Below are positions 1-10,830 of a stretch of 64,000 bases of DNA, in pieces. Positions within the stretch are counted from its first letter, which is position 1, and each line of letters starts with the position of its first letter. The position numbers and the translations under genes are program-made. The notes under the pieces are model-generated. The model saw nothing but the letters and a program-made list of their open reading frames with translations. It searched no databases and was not told where the DNA came from. The stretch is from Henckelia pumila (Eukaryota; Streptophyta; Magnoliopsida; Lamiales; Gesneriaceae), in contig NC_133121.1 in assembly GCF_033568475.1 (NCBI RefSeq), positions 1,178,001 through 1,242,000 of the forward strand, written 5' to 3'.

Positions 1-2105
1 TCTCAACTGATCGACGTTCGGTACCCACATCCTACCACGGTACTGAACAATGCCATCCATAACTGTATAAAGACGACCACCCTTGGCCTCATCTCTCTGC
101 CTCCAACGCTGTAACTCCTCATCAGTAGTCTGTCCAACTCTGATCCGATCTCGTAGAATCGGTTGCACCGTCAACACTGACAAGCTCGGTGCATGACCAC
201 TCGAGTAAAACTCCAAATCAAACCTCTGAATCTCGCTCTGCAGTGGTAACTGTACTGTCAAACACGATACCATTGACGACTTCCGACTCAAAGCATCGGC
301 CACTACATTAGCTTTACCTGGATGGTAGCTAATGTCACAGTCGTAATCCTTCACCAACTCCAACCATCTCCGTTGCCTCATGTTCAACTCGTTCTGAGTG
401 AAGAATTACTTGAGGCTCTTGTGATCAGTGAAAATCTTGCACTTCTCACCATACAGATAGTGCCTCCAGATTTTCAAAGCGAAGACCACTGCTGCTAACT
501 CCAAATCATGTGTCGGGTAGTTCTGCTCATGAATCTTCAACTGCCTTGATGCATAAGCAATAACCTTACCACACTGCATAAGTACTGCGCCTAACCCTAG
601 CTTAGACGCGTCGGTGTACACCACTAACTCCTCGTGTGGTACTGTCATCGCTAAAACCGGTGCGGTAGAGAGTGCTTCCTTCAGCTGATCGAAGCTCCTC
701 TGACAGTCTGGACTCCAAATAAACTTCGCATTCTTCTTGGTTAAGGAAGTCAAGGGTACTGCAATAGAGTAAAAACCCTTGATGAACTTCCTATAGTATC
801 CTGCCAAACCCAAAAAACTGCGGATCTCTGAAGCATTCTTTGGAATCCCCTAATTCTGAACCGCCTCAACCTTCGACTGATCCACTGCAATCCCATCTCT
901 CGAAATAATGTGGCCAAGAAATGCCACCTGCTCAAGCCAAAACTCGCACTTGCTGAACTTGGCATACAAACGATGCTCCCTCAAAGTCTGCAAGGCTGTC
1001 TGTAGATGCTGTCTATGCTCCTCAATGCTCCTAGAGTAGATCAAGATATCATCAATGAAGACTATGATGAACTGATCAAGATACGGCTGAAATACCCGGT
1101 TCATGAGATTCATGAAAACCGCTGGAGCATTGGTCATCCCAAATGGCATCACTAAGAACTCGTAATGCCCATAACGTGTCCGGAAAGCAGTCTTGGACAC
1201 ATCTGCATCTCTAACTCGCAGCTGATGATAACCAGATCGCAGGTCGATCTTGGAGAACACCGAAGCTCCCTGCAACTGATCAAATAAGTCCTCTATCCTC
1301 GGCAGTGGGTACTTATTCTTCACTGTGACCCTATTGAGCTCTCGATAATCGATGCACAGCCTCATACTGTCATCCTTATTCTTCACAAATAACACTGGAG
1401 CTCCCCATGGAGAAAAGCTAGGACGAACTAAGCCTTTCTCTAATAACTCCTATATCTGCTCCTTCAACTCTTTCATCTCGGTAGGAGCAAGTCTGTATGG
1501 TGCCTTAGAGATAGGCACGGTGTCTGGCACTAAGTCGATGCTGAACTCTACATCTCTCACTGGTGGAATTCCTGCAACATCCTCCGGAAAGACGTCCGGA
1601 AAGTCACGAACCACCTCTATCTCTGATAATGATCTGCTAGATGGTCCTGAGGCCGTGACAATACTTGCTATAAAACCTTGGCAACCCCGTCTCAACAACT
1701 TTCTCGCCTGAATAAGAGATATCACCTGAAGAATATCACTGCTCTGAGATGCATGGAAGGTAAACGGGTCACCTTCTGATGGTTTTACTGACACTGTCCT
1801 CCGACGAAAATCAATCGAAGCTCCATTGACTGTCAACCAGTCCATACCCAATATCAAATCAAACCCGCTCAACGGCAAAACCACTACATCTGCGCGAATG
1901 GAGTGCCCCTGTAGCTCTAACTCCAGCTCTCGGATGACGCTAGAGGTAGTAATAATCTGCCCTGACGGCATAGTGACATCATAACCACTGTCGGCAATCT
2001 CAGGTGTGATGCCTATCCGTCTGATAAACTCTAGGGAGATAAACGAATGCATAGCCCCTGAATCTAGCAACGCAAACGTGGAGTTGCCTCCAACTAGAAT
2101 TCTCC
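1..2105 (-). pseudogene. gypsy pol remnant: protease, reverse transcriptase, RNase H, integrase start
   Basis: Open blocks at 1450-2105 (aspartic protease, core ALLDSGAMHSFIS), 850-1395 (reverse transcriptase, [15 protein letters not shown] and FIDDILIYS with the catalytic DD pair) and 406-813 (RNase [15 protein letters not shown]) lie in one frame, separated by single stop codons. Below 405 the frame continues as the RNase H tail ([16 protein letters not shown]) and the start of the integrase zinc-binding region. Product role: polyprotein maturation, reverse transcription and integration of the element. With at least three stops in the open region it cannot make a full Pol. The first protease codon joins in frame to gag if 2106-2315 is spliced out. 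Confidence 0.9.
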
Positions 2106-2315
2106 CTGCACGCAAAAGAATCCCAACAATTTCATATTATTACTAAACTTTTCCCCCAAAGATGAGTCACTAATAACCCTTAATTCTAATCACAAGTAAA
2201 ACATGCTTCCTATTCTAACATGCAGATAGGAAATCCCAAATAACAAATATTCCAAAGAAAAATCGAAATTCTTAACCAAATGAAGAAATCATAAAATACT
2301 AAGGGTAAGATATAC
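2106..2315 (-). other. intron-like segment between gypsy gag and protease
   Basis: On the minus strand a GTATAT donor at 2315 and a TGCAG acceptor ending at 2106 bound 210 bp of AT-rich, stop-filled DNA. Removing it joins ...LITG to RILVGG in frame, which is how this protease start usually reads in related gypsy polyproteins (from memory). Unspliced RNA would end Gag at the TAG at 2299-2301, a few codons into the segment. The segment has no terminal inverted repeat and no flanking duplication that I can see. Splicing is inferred from sequence only. Confidence 0.6.
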
Positions 2316-3353
2316 CGGTGATCAAGGAGGTGTCTGGGTCTGCCTCCTCTGCCTGCATAACGAACACTCTACCAGTGGTGTTTTTCTTCCTCGGGCAGTT
2401 AGCTATCTGGTGCTCTGGCTCTCTACAGTGGAAACAAACTCCTGCTCCCAGAAGACAAGGTCCCGAATGCATCTTCTGACACTTCGGGCAAGTAGGAAAA
2501 CCTCCAGTATTAGGGACCCCGCCCCTCGGCTGTTGTGGCCTCTGCTGCTGGTTTGGGCCCTTAGACGGCCCAGTATACTGCTTATTCGCAGGAGGCTGCG
2601 AAGATGGTCGCTGAAATCCAGACTGAATTTGTCTCTTCCCCTGCTGCTCTCGCTGTATCTCTCTCCTACCCTCCTCTGACCTCAGTGCTCTACTAACTGC
2701 CGCCTCATATGTAGCGACGTCCATCATACGTACGTCATGCTTGATATCCGCCTTCAGTCCCTCCTCAAACTGCCTCATCTTCTCCGGTGGACTGTCTGAA
2801 ATCAGAGGCACAAAATGACAGCCTCTCTCGAACTGTCTCACATACTCAACCACTGACCTGTCCCCCTGTCGGAGACTCATAAACTCCCGGATCATTCAAC
2901 TGCGCACATCCTCCGTGAAATACTTGGCGTAGAAGATACGCCTAAACTCCGCCCAAGTCAATGTAGTAAGATGTACACCCCTGGCAGCACCCTCCCACCA
3001 AAGAGTTTCATCGCCCTTCATCATATAAGTCGCACAGTTCACCCTGTCGGCGTCAGTAATCCCCATGTATGCAAAGATGGACTCCAAAGAGCGAATCTAC
3101 CCCTCAGCCACCAATGGATCGATGGTACCAGTGAACTCCTTCGGCCCCTTCTTCTCGAACCGCTCAGCAACGTCCTCCTCGTGGGACAGTCTAGGACGTG
3201 CAGCCTGCTGCTCCAACAGAGCAGTAATCCCAGTCATCATGTTTGCATTGGCCTGCTTCAATGCTGCAATAGGGTTCTGCGGAGGTGGAGGTGGAGGTGG
3301 AGGTGGAGGTGGAGGTGGAGGTCCCCGCGTCTATTCATCGGTCTCGGAGGCAT
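2299..3353 (-). pseudogene. gypsy gag remnant with zinc knuckle
   Basis: The capsid/nucleocapsid protein of the element. Visible parts in order are a proline-rich N-terminus encoded by a GGTGGA microsatellite (about 3283-3322), a retrotransposon gag domain (IFAYMGITDADRVNCATYMM; LWWEGAARG; FVPLISDSPPEKMRQFEEGL), a glutamine/proline-rich linker, and a zinc knuckle in which all four CCHC ligands are present, although the glycine before the histidine is glutamate (CFHCREPEHQIANC). In-frame stops occur at 3097-3099 (probably from TGG) and 2896-2898 (probably from CGA). The ATG at 3351-3353 is out of frame with the proline-rich part. Non-functional. Confidence 0.88.
3283..3322. repeat. GGTGGA hexanucleotide microsatellite
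   Basis: About seven tandem GGTGGA units lie inside the gypsy gag start and encode polyproline in the gag frame on the minus strand. Confidence 0.9.
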
Positions 3354-3542
3354 TCTGCACCACCACATTTTTTTTTACGTAAATCAACATGCATAACTAA
3401 GTACTTAAAAATTTTCTGCTAACATAAATGCTTAAGTCTTAAACATGATACGACTAAATCAGACTAAAAGCAATTAAAACTTACAGACCGGTAGCGTGGA
3501 TTTCTGAGCTCGCATAGCAGTAATGACCCCTCTAAGGACCGT

Positions 3543-3554
3543 GCTTTGATACCA
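3543..3554 (-). other. primer-binding site of the gypsy element
   Basis: The minus strand reads TGGTATCAAAGC two bases inside the LTR end. This is one base off the TGGTATCAGAGC complement of initiator tRNA-Met used by many plant LTR elements. It fixes the orientation and the LTR boundary. Confidence 0.88.
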
Positions 3555-3556
3555 AC

Positions 3557-5901
3557 TGAAACGACCCTAACTCTCTAAATATAAATAAATATGCGAAATT
3601 TTTTTTATACACTTACTAAGTAAAAATATATACATACATGCCCATACATATATGCACAGAATAAATAGATTTAAAAATAAATAACTTAAATAAAAATGCA
3701 ACCTTTAATAAATTAAATATCCGAGTCTAACATTTAATAAAATACTGACATAAGCAAAATAAATAAAATTTGCATGCACTGAAAATATTTAAATAAAAAC
3801 ATACAATAGTGTCAATTACTGAAAATAAATAAAAATATATAACATGATAAAATATTCGAAACATGCATATAGACTCAGACAACGGTCACGGAGTCACTGC
3901 ATGTCCGCTCATAAGTCCTCGTCGCCGGTGGGTACTACATCCTCCTCTACGTACTCACCTGCACCATATCAGTATAGTGAGCCTAGAGGCCCAACATGCT
4001 AACATAACAAGGGTTTAAAATAATTTAAATCACTTTAATACTAATACATAACATATACATGAATGAGCATGCTTAAAAATATCATGAACATAACATAAAC
4101 TTAAATTAAACTTGAATATCATAATAATACATAAACATTGTTGAGCAAAGTATTTTCTAACATCGAAAGGTCGTATCCATAGTGTAACCATACATACATT
4201 AAATACTGATCAGCGTGGTAAACCAACGTACGTGGCGGTGACGAATCACCTCTTAAATTAGCAGTAAACTGCCCTTCAATAATTCACATATGGGGACGAA
4301 TCCCCCTCAAATTGTCACACTACTTCAACTTCCAACATAAAATTATTTTATTTTGCTCAACCTTAAACATTAAATCATGCATAAAAATTATTTCATGAAT
4401 GCATGCACTTAAATAAAATGTGTGTCCTTCATATATATTTAATTTAATTTCATACTAACATATAAATATTAAAAATAACTTCCATGCATAAAAATAATTA
4501 AATATATAACCAGGACACATGCAATTTCTCATGGGTTGTACTGAACTGCTGGCCCTAACACTCAAGATCATTTTCTTAAATTCTGGCCCATTAACATACT
4601 TAAGCCCGTTAACACATTTCTAAGCCCAATAATTTAATTAAAGCTCATTAGCACATACTTGGCCCAATAACAACTTAATCTGGCCCAATGGGCCCAAAAG
4701 CCCAAAGACTGGCCCAATAACTTCCATGGGCCCCCAAGCTCATAAAATTATTGGGCTAACTTACTTAAATTTATTTAAGCCCAAAAATAATTAAATTTAA
4801 TCCAAAATAATTAAGTGGAGCCCAATTAAATTTTTGGGATTTAATTAGGCCCATTTAACATTTAATTAAACTTAAAACTTAAAAATAAAAATACCCGAGC
4901 CCGACTAACTTGACCCGAACCCAACTAACATAACCCCGAACCCATTGACTTGACCCGGACCACCAACCCAACCCGGACCACCAAACCCTAACACGAACCC
5001 TACACCCTATCCCGCTGCTGCTGCGGCCGCGAGCAGCAGCCCTTCTAGGGCTGCTGCCGCCCTGCTCCGGCCGCCCCTAGCCGGAGCGCCGCCGCCCAGA
5101 CGTGGCCCACCTCTGGACGGTCCTAACCTGCACCAGCCCCCAGCCCCATGCAGCCTGCACCACCATAACCGAAGCCCCTTCCACTAGCCCTAAACCTGCG
5201 CCGATCTGCACCAAAGTTGGTGCAGTCAAGTCCAGCCCTTTCCTAGCCCTCTCCAGCCTTAACCATCGAGCCATGCCTAGCCTAGGGACCCTAAAGAACC
5301 CTGACCAGCAGTCATACGAGCCATGGCTAGGAGAAAACGTGAATATGATCAACAAAATACAAGAACCATGCGCATACATCCAAAAACCGATTTGATCTTC
5401 TGAAATTTTCAATGAAAAGTCTGATGCCTACACACACACGCATATACTATAAAATAATAATTAAAATATTACTAATAATAAAAATCTGATGTAAAAGCAT
5501 AAATCCCAAAATTATAATTTAAGGAATTTTTAAAATTTAATAAAAGTCATTAAAATGACTTATTTTGGCTAAAAATAAATCCTTAAATAAATATATAAAT
5601 AAATACTAAAATTTTCTTGACAAAATACCTTAAAATATTATTTTTAGGCTCATAAAACTCATAAAATATTTTTGGCTAAATATTTTGGTATCTCGTCCGT
5701 CCACGGTCTCGTCTACGCAATCAAAACAATTAACTTCCATAAATCATGAAAATCACTAATTATGGGTTAAATGCTTAAAAATAACTTAAAACATGCACAA
5801 ATAATTTCACATAATTATTTAACCCATAATCTAAAATTCTAAATAAATAAAATCCCTAATTATGCATGCGAATTTACGTACTAAAAATATTGGGTGTTAG
5901 A
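3557..5901 (-). repeat. 5' LTR of the gypsy element (2.3 kb)
   Basis: The LTR ends on the minus strand in ...CGTTTCA, two bases before the primer-binding site. Its start is placed at TCTAACACCC (5892-5901), which looks like the common TGTAACACCC terminus with the G changed. The LTR is AT-rich except for a GC-rich stretch at about 5010-5110. A 111-codon minus ORF inside it (5077-5412) has no recognisable domain and is treated as chance. The outer boundary is less certain than the inner one. Confidence 0.75.
5010..5110. repeat. GC-rich hairpin cluster in the gypsy LTR
   Basis: In an otherwise AT-rich LTR this roughly 100-bp block is built of GCTGCT/GCAGCA units. 5033-5043 (GCAGCAGCCCT) pairs perfectly with 5047-5057 across a TCT loop, and a CTCCGGC/GCCGGAG pair follows. 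Its function is unknown. Confidence 0.75.
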
Positions 5902-6383
5902 TAATGTGGACTTGAGTACTGCAAGTGCTGCTGAAGAGTGAGCAAACCCTGTCACTTTTGTGTGCTAAATTACCCCCAAGCAAAAATCTGTGATGGAACT
6001 CAGCTTTAAATGTCATTTGACTTGATTGTTTTTGTTAGAGAAGGGGAGGTTGTAGCAGATTACTCAGATCCAACCATGGGCCAAAACAACATGCCCATAT
6101 ATAAAGTTTACACCAGGAGGCACAAGGCCCAGGAAGGCAGGAAGTGACAGTTGTATGTCACGCGGGAAGGTGGAGTTAGGGGAATAAATAAATGGGGAGT
6201 GGGAAAGGGGAGTTAGTTAGCGAATATTTTGTAGTGGATTCTCGTTTGAGAATTGGGGTAAAAGAGATTGAGTGTTTTTTTCTTTTATCTGTGAGAATTT
6301 TATTTTCTTTCGGCGATTGCTATTTCAGTTCATATAAAAATAATTTTTTAATCTTCATTTCAATCTTCACGTGATCGTATCAA
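5902..6383 (+). repeat. probable 5' LTR/leader remnant of the older gypsy element
   Basis: This stretch precedes a gypsy gag on the plus strand. It has LTR-like features: a TATA-type run (atatataaa, about 6098-6106), purine-rich stretches, a T-rich segment and a sequence ending near 6370 just before gag. No matching 3' LTR is present after 14712, so the borders cannot be fixed. No gene is visible. Confidence 0.45.
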
Positions 6384-7198
6384 GTGGTCCGACCTGCTGA
6401 ATATCGATCGGAGAGACAAATGGCGATCACACGTGCTGATGAAGCATTAGAAAAGTTTTTCGGAGGATCGGAGGAGCGGGGCAAAATGATGGAGCTGCGG
6501 ATGCAAGGTTTGGAGGCAAAAATGGAGGAGCTAGGGGAAATTCGAGTTATAGTACAACAAATTTTGAAAGGAATGAGAAACAAAGTGACAGAGAATGAGA
6601 GGGAGGAAAGTAACTGGCAAGCCAAAGACAAAGGAACGAAGGAGACAATTAACCGAGAAGAATTTGGGGGCGAACAGAATACTGGTAACTTATTTGGGAG
6701 AAATTTTGGATTCGACGAGATGAAGCATGCTATGAAGAGGATTGATCTACCTTCGTTTGACGGGGACGATCCACTTGGGTGGATTGCCAAAGCTGAACAC
6801 TATTTTGAAATCAACTCCACTCCTCGACAACATTGGGTTCTGATTGCTTGTAATTTCATGGAGGGTCCAACGTTGCATTGGTATCGTTGGATTAAAAAGA
6901 AAATTCAAGAATTAACATGGGAGCGATTAACTAAAGAGCTGTTGAATTGATTTGGGGACTGCCAGGAGATGTATCCGTATGAACAGCTGATGTTTTTACG
7001 CCAAAATTCCTTGAAGATGGATGAATATATACAGAAATTCTAGTTGTTAGTGGCACAGGTACCAGAGCTACCTGAACACAATACCTCGGTATTTTTTGGG
7101 TGGGCTGAATGAGGAGATCCGGGTGAGGGTGAAAAACCATGGACCGACTACAATGATGAAGGCGATGGCGCCTACATGCAATATCGCAGTTCCGATTT
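6384..7198 (+). pseudogene. gypsy gag, N-terminal part, cut by the MULE
   Basis: An open stretch at 6384-6950 carries a charged coiled-coil-like N-terminus (EERGKMMELRMQGLEAKMEE) followed by a retrotransposon gag domain (LPSFDGDDPLGWIAKAEHYF; MEGPTLHWYRW). A TGA ends it at 6950. The same frame continues (YEQLMFLRQNSLKMDEYIQKF) past a TAG to the MULE junction at 7198. The reading resumes after 12200 in a glycine/proline-rich linker. Non-functional. Confidence 0.87.
7190..7198. repeat. left target-site duplication of the MULE
   Basis: TTCCGATTT directly before the terminal repeat matches TTCAGATTT at 12201-12209 at 8 of 9 positions. Nine bases is the usual duplication length for Mutator-like elements. 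Confidence 0.85.
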
Positions 7199-7353
7199 GG
7201 GCCAGGATCCTCTACTGTTTTGGGATAACAGCATTCGGTGCTGTTATCCCAAAACGGCACCGTCTCCCTATTTTTTTTTCATTTTATTATTATTATTTTT
7301 TTCATGGGCATTGTTGGGATTTTTTTTTTGGGCTTTTCACAAGACATTGACTT
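7199..7353 (+). repeat. left terminal inverted repeat of the MULE
   Basis: It pairs with 12037-12200. The outer 68 bases or so differ by one base; the inner part has T-run length changes. It contains a perfect 17-bp palindrome: 7217-7233 (GTTTTGGGATAACAGCA), loop TTCGG, then 7239-7255. Confidence 0.95.
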
Positions 7354-8393
7354 AACGTTTCTTTTTCTTTGACTCCATACTAATGTTTTTTTTCATTTGT
7401 TTTGTCATTTCTTTGTCTTCAACGTATTAGGGATTCTTCTTCCTCCAAATTTTTTTCCCTTCGTTACCAAGATTTTTATTCTCTGTTCCATTTTTAAAAA
7501 CAAAATTTCAAGGAATCTTCAACAACAATGCAAGGTAAACAATATGTATATTATTAAGTCTGTGGTATAATTAATTCTTAGTATAATTAGTTCTCTGTTT
7601 TTTTTTTCTTTTTTTAAAATTGTTGGCGTTGTTGCAAGAGAAGTGATGAAGAATTTATGGACTGTGTTCCCTTCTTCTTGCAAATATCACGTGTTAATTC
7701 TTTGTTTCGATGTCATGCTCATGATCATGCTCATGATCGATAGTTTATACACTGTAGTTTCATGAAATCATTGAAATTCATGGAGAATCTATGGATTGTG
7801 TTCCCTTCTTCTTGCATATATCATGTATTAATTATTTGCTTCAATTTTTGCTCTTGATCAATATCTTATGCATTGTAGATCATTGAAATTCTCAAATGTT
7901 AGTGCTTTCGCGTGCCAAATTTCGAGGTTGTAGATAGTATCGGTAGTTTTTAATTGTTTTCTTGGATTGGTCTAACTATCTTTTGGTATCTGAGTTTTGG
8001 AAGAAAAGTTGATAAAAACTCAAGAGATTGCACCTTTTTATTCGTGGATAACATTATTGCTTCATGAATTAATTTGGTTGTTAACTAGATTGATAGTTAG
8101 TTTGCAAGGAACACTGTTTCGACCAGCCTCCTTGAGGCTTCTATCACTTCTGGCATTCCTCTTCTCTGGTATTAGTTGTGGGTTTTTCCTTTTTCTAGCT
8201 ATTTTTCGGAAAGAGATGACAGTTCAGAAATTTTCGGATGTTGTTTGCTTCATAGTTTTTTATGATTAAATGCTTACTTTCCTATGCATTTCTGGCTCAC
8301 TTTAAACTGATTATCCTATGTGTGACTGAATGCAGATTTCATATATCAATACTGAGACAATCCAAAAATCTAATTGATCAGCCGACATTCTTG
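7354..8393 (+). other. 5' untranslated region of the MULE
   Basis: AT-rich DNA without a recognisable gene. A possible donor after 7532 (GCAAG|GTAAAC) and an acceptor ending at 8335 (AATGCAG) suggest a leader intron before the transposase start. TGCTCATGATCA-type direct repeats lie near 7710-7740. Confidence 0.5.
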
Positions 8394-10830
8394 ATGGATT
8401 TCAGTTCAGATTTTGAATTCAAGCCTGAGATTGGTATGATATTTAATAGCCTAGATGAGGCTTGGAAGTTATGGATTAACTATGGTGGAAAAACTGGATT
8501 TGGAGTTCGAAAGCATTTTTTTAACAAGAACAAGAATGGCATAATAACTTCATACAAATATGTTTGTTGCAAGGAAGGTGTTTGCAAGGAAGACAAAAGA
8601 GATTCTTTGACAATTAATCCTCGGCTTCAGACTCGAACAAATTGTAAAGTAAGAATGGGAGTCAAACACGTGGACAATAAGTATAAGGTTTATGAGTTTA
8701 TCGAAGAGCATAATCATCCTCTCCATCTTCTAGAGGCAACTCACATGTTAGCTTCCCAACGTAAAGTTACAGAAGTCCAGGCCTATGAGATTGATTTGGC
8801 AAAGGATGTTGGGCTTAAACAAAAATCAACTTTTCAGTTGTCAAGTATACATGCAGGAGGAAGAGATGGTCTAGGTTATACCATTTTGGATGCTAAAAAC
8901 TATATTCGATCCAAAAGACAGAGAAGTATGGTATATGGGGAAATTGGTTGTCTGATGCGTTATTTTCAACAACAATTATCCAAAAATCCATCATTTTACC
9001 ATGCTAATCAGATGGATTTGGAAGAGAAGATAACTAATGTTTTTTGGGCCGATGCAAGAATGTTAATTGACTATGAATACTTTGGAGATGTTGTGTCATT
9101 GGATACCAAATATTGTACAAATCGTGCACACCGTCCACTTGCTATATTTTCAGGTTTCAATCATCATAGTGGAACAGTGATTTTTGGTGCAGCACTTTTG
9201 TATGATGAAACTGCAGCATCGTTTATTTGGTTGTTTGAAACTTTTTTTAGAGGCACACAAGCAAAAAAAGCCTCTAACTATCTTTACCGATCAGGATCAA
9301 GCCATGGCAAAGGCCTTGCATGAAGTGATGCCTGAGATATTTCATGGATTGTGCACATGGCACTTAATGCAAAATGGCATCAAGCATTTGGGAAATTTGA
9401 TGAAGGATGGTTCTCATTTTTTAACTGATTTTAAGAGGTGCATGTATGGTATTGATGATGAGACTGAATTTGAAGAGTCGTGGAGGTTTTTACTTGAAAA
9501 ATATAATGTTCATGAAAACACATGGCTGCAATCTACTTACAATATAAAGCAGAAATGGGCAACTTGTTATATGAAGAATGCTTTTACTCTTGGTATGAGG
9601 AGCACACAACTAAGTGAGAGTGTCAATTCTGATATGAAGAGTTGTATGACGCCAGAGTTAGACATAATGCAATTTTTCAAGCACTTTGAAAGGGTCCTGG
9701 AGGATAAGAGGTACAACGAGCTGAGGTGTGAATTTGAGGCACGACAAAAATTACCGAGATTAAAACTAGAGAGTTCTCCTATGTTGCGTCAACTTTCTGA
9801 AATTTATACCCCTACTGTGTTTCATTTATTTCAAATGGAGTTTGTTTTGTTCGCAGCTGCTTACATTAAATATAGAAATGAAACTCAACCATTATTTGAA
9901 TATGTTGTCGGGTTAATAGATAAGGACGGAGAATGGAAGGTGACATTTAATCCCAATACCAAGATGATTTTATGTAGTTGTAAAAAATTTGAGATGACTG
10001 GATTATTGTGTTGTCATGTTGTGAAAGTGTATGATGTGATGGACGTGAAAAAACTTCCAGAGCATTATATCTTGAATAGGTGGACAAGAAAAGCTCGAAG
10101 TGGAGTGGTGCATGATTATATGGGCAATGAAGTAGAAGAAGATCCTAAGCTACAAAGTACAGAATGGTATAGGAAACTTTGTATGATGCTCGTAAGACTA
10201 GCAACTGAAGCATCTGTCCATCCATTAACTTTCTCTTTGGTGCATAATTCGGTTTGTGATCTAACTAAGAAGGTCATGGAAATGCGTCTGACAGAAGTGA
10301 GCCAAGACAGCGAAGGGGCTAACACAATATCATTAGTACCTTCCATGACACAGGCAAAGGGGTTCAAGAAGAGAATTGGTGTGAAAAAATCAAGACGATT
10401 GAAAAGTTGGGTAGAACTTCAATCAAAACGAAGAAAAACAAATTTGAGAGTCAAGGTATATAAATTCATTAATGTCGATATTTTTGAGAAACAAATGATC
10501 TAGATCGTTTTTTTACGATTATTGTAGGACATTGAGACACATGGAGAACAATCAATATCTTGTTCAGCACCTCCGGTACCTCATGCGCATCTTCAAGCAA
10601 CTGGAGGTCAATTCAATTTCACTGAATTCATGATGGTAATTAATTTTAATGATATCTTGAAAAATATTTAAATTTTAATAAAGTTAGACAAATAAAAAAA
10701 TTATTTTATAAGGTGAAAAGTTTTGGTTTATAATGTGTATTATTATTTCACGTAGGCGCCACTTGACCATCCTGAGTATTCTCTTGAAGCCATGGATTTC
10801 AATGAAAATATATCCAATACATATTCTTGA
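8394..10830 (+). CDS. FAR1-like MULE transposase, one frameshift
   Basis: A transposase of the family from which the FHY3/FAR1 transcription factors derive. Start ATG 8394 (MDFSSDFEFKPEIG). Domains: FAR1/WRKY-GCM1 zinc domain (about residues 15-115, NYGGKTGFGVRKHFF to EEHNHPLH), MULE catalytic domain with probable acidic residues in VVSLDTKYC, IFTDQDQAMAKAL and LSESVNSD, and a SWIM zinc finger (LCSCKKFEMTGLLCCHVVKV). Exon 1 runs 8394-10455; in-frame exons follow at 10528-10635 and 10756-10830, ending in TGA, for about 747 residues. The frame shifts by one base in a run of seven A at 9263-9269. Either this copy is disabled or the run is a sequencing error. The two small 3' exons are inferred from splice sites and phase. 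Confidence 0.88.

Larger units (their letters stand above)
1..5901 (-). mobile_element. Ty3/gypsy LTR retrotransposon, integrase end beyond window
   Basis: Read on the minus strand, the order is LTR (5901 to 3557), primer-binding site, gag, protease, reverse transcriptase, RNase H and the beginning of the integrase, which runs off the window at base 1. The second LTR is outside, so target-site duplication and LTR divergence cannot be measured. The coding part is decayed: in-frame stops occur at about 3098, 2897, 1449, 848 and 404, and the gag start region is out of frame. The DSG protease, FIDD reverse transcriptase and YTDAS RNase H motifs identify a gypsy element. The clade is not assigned. 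Confidence 0.93.

Noticed and set aside
5077-5412. 111-codon minus-strand ORF inside the gypsy LTR
   Set aside because: No domain, lies partly in the low-complexity GC block, and LTRs of this type are non-coding; treated as chance.
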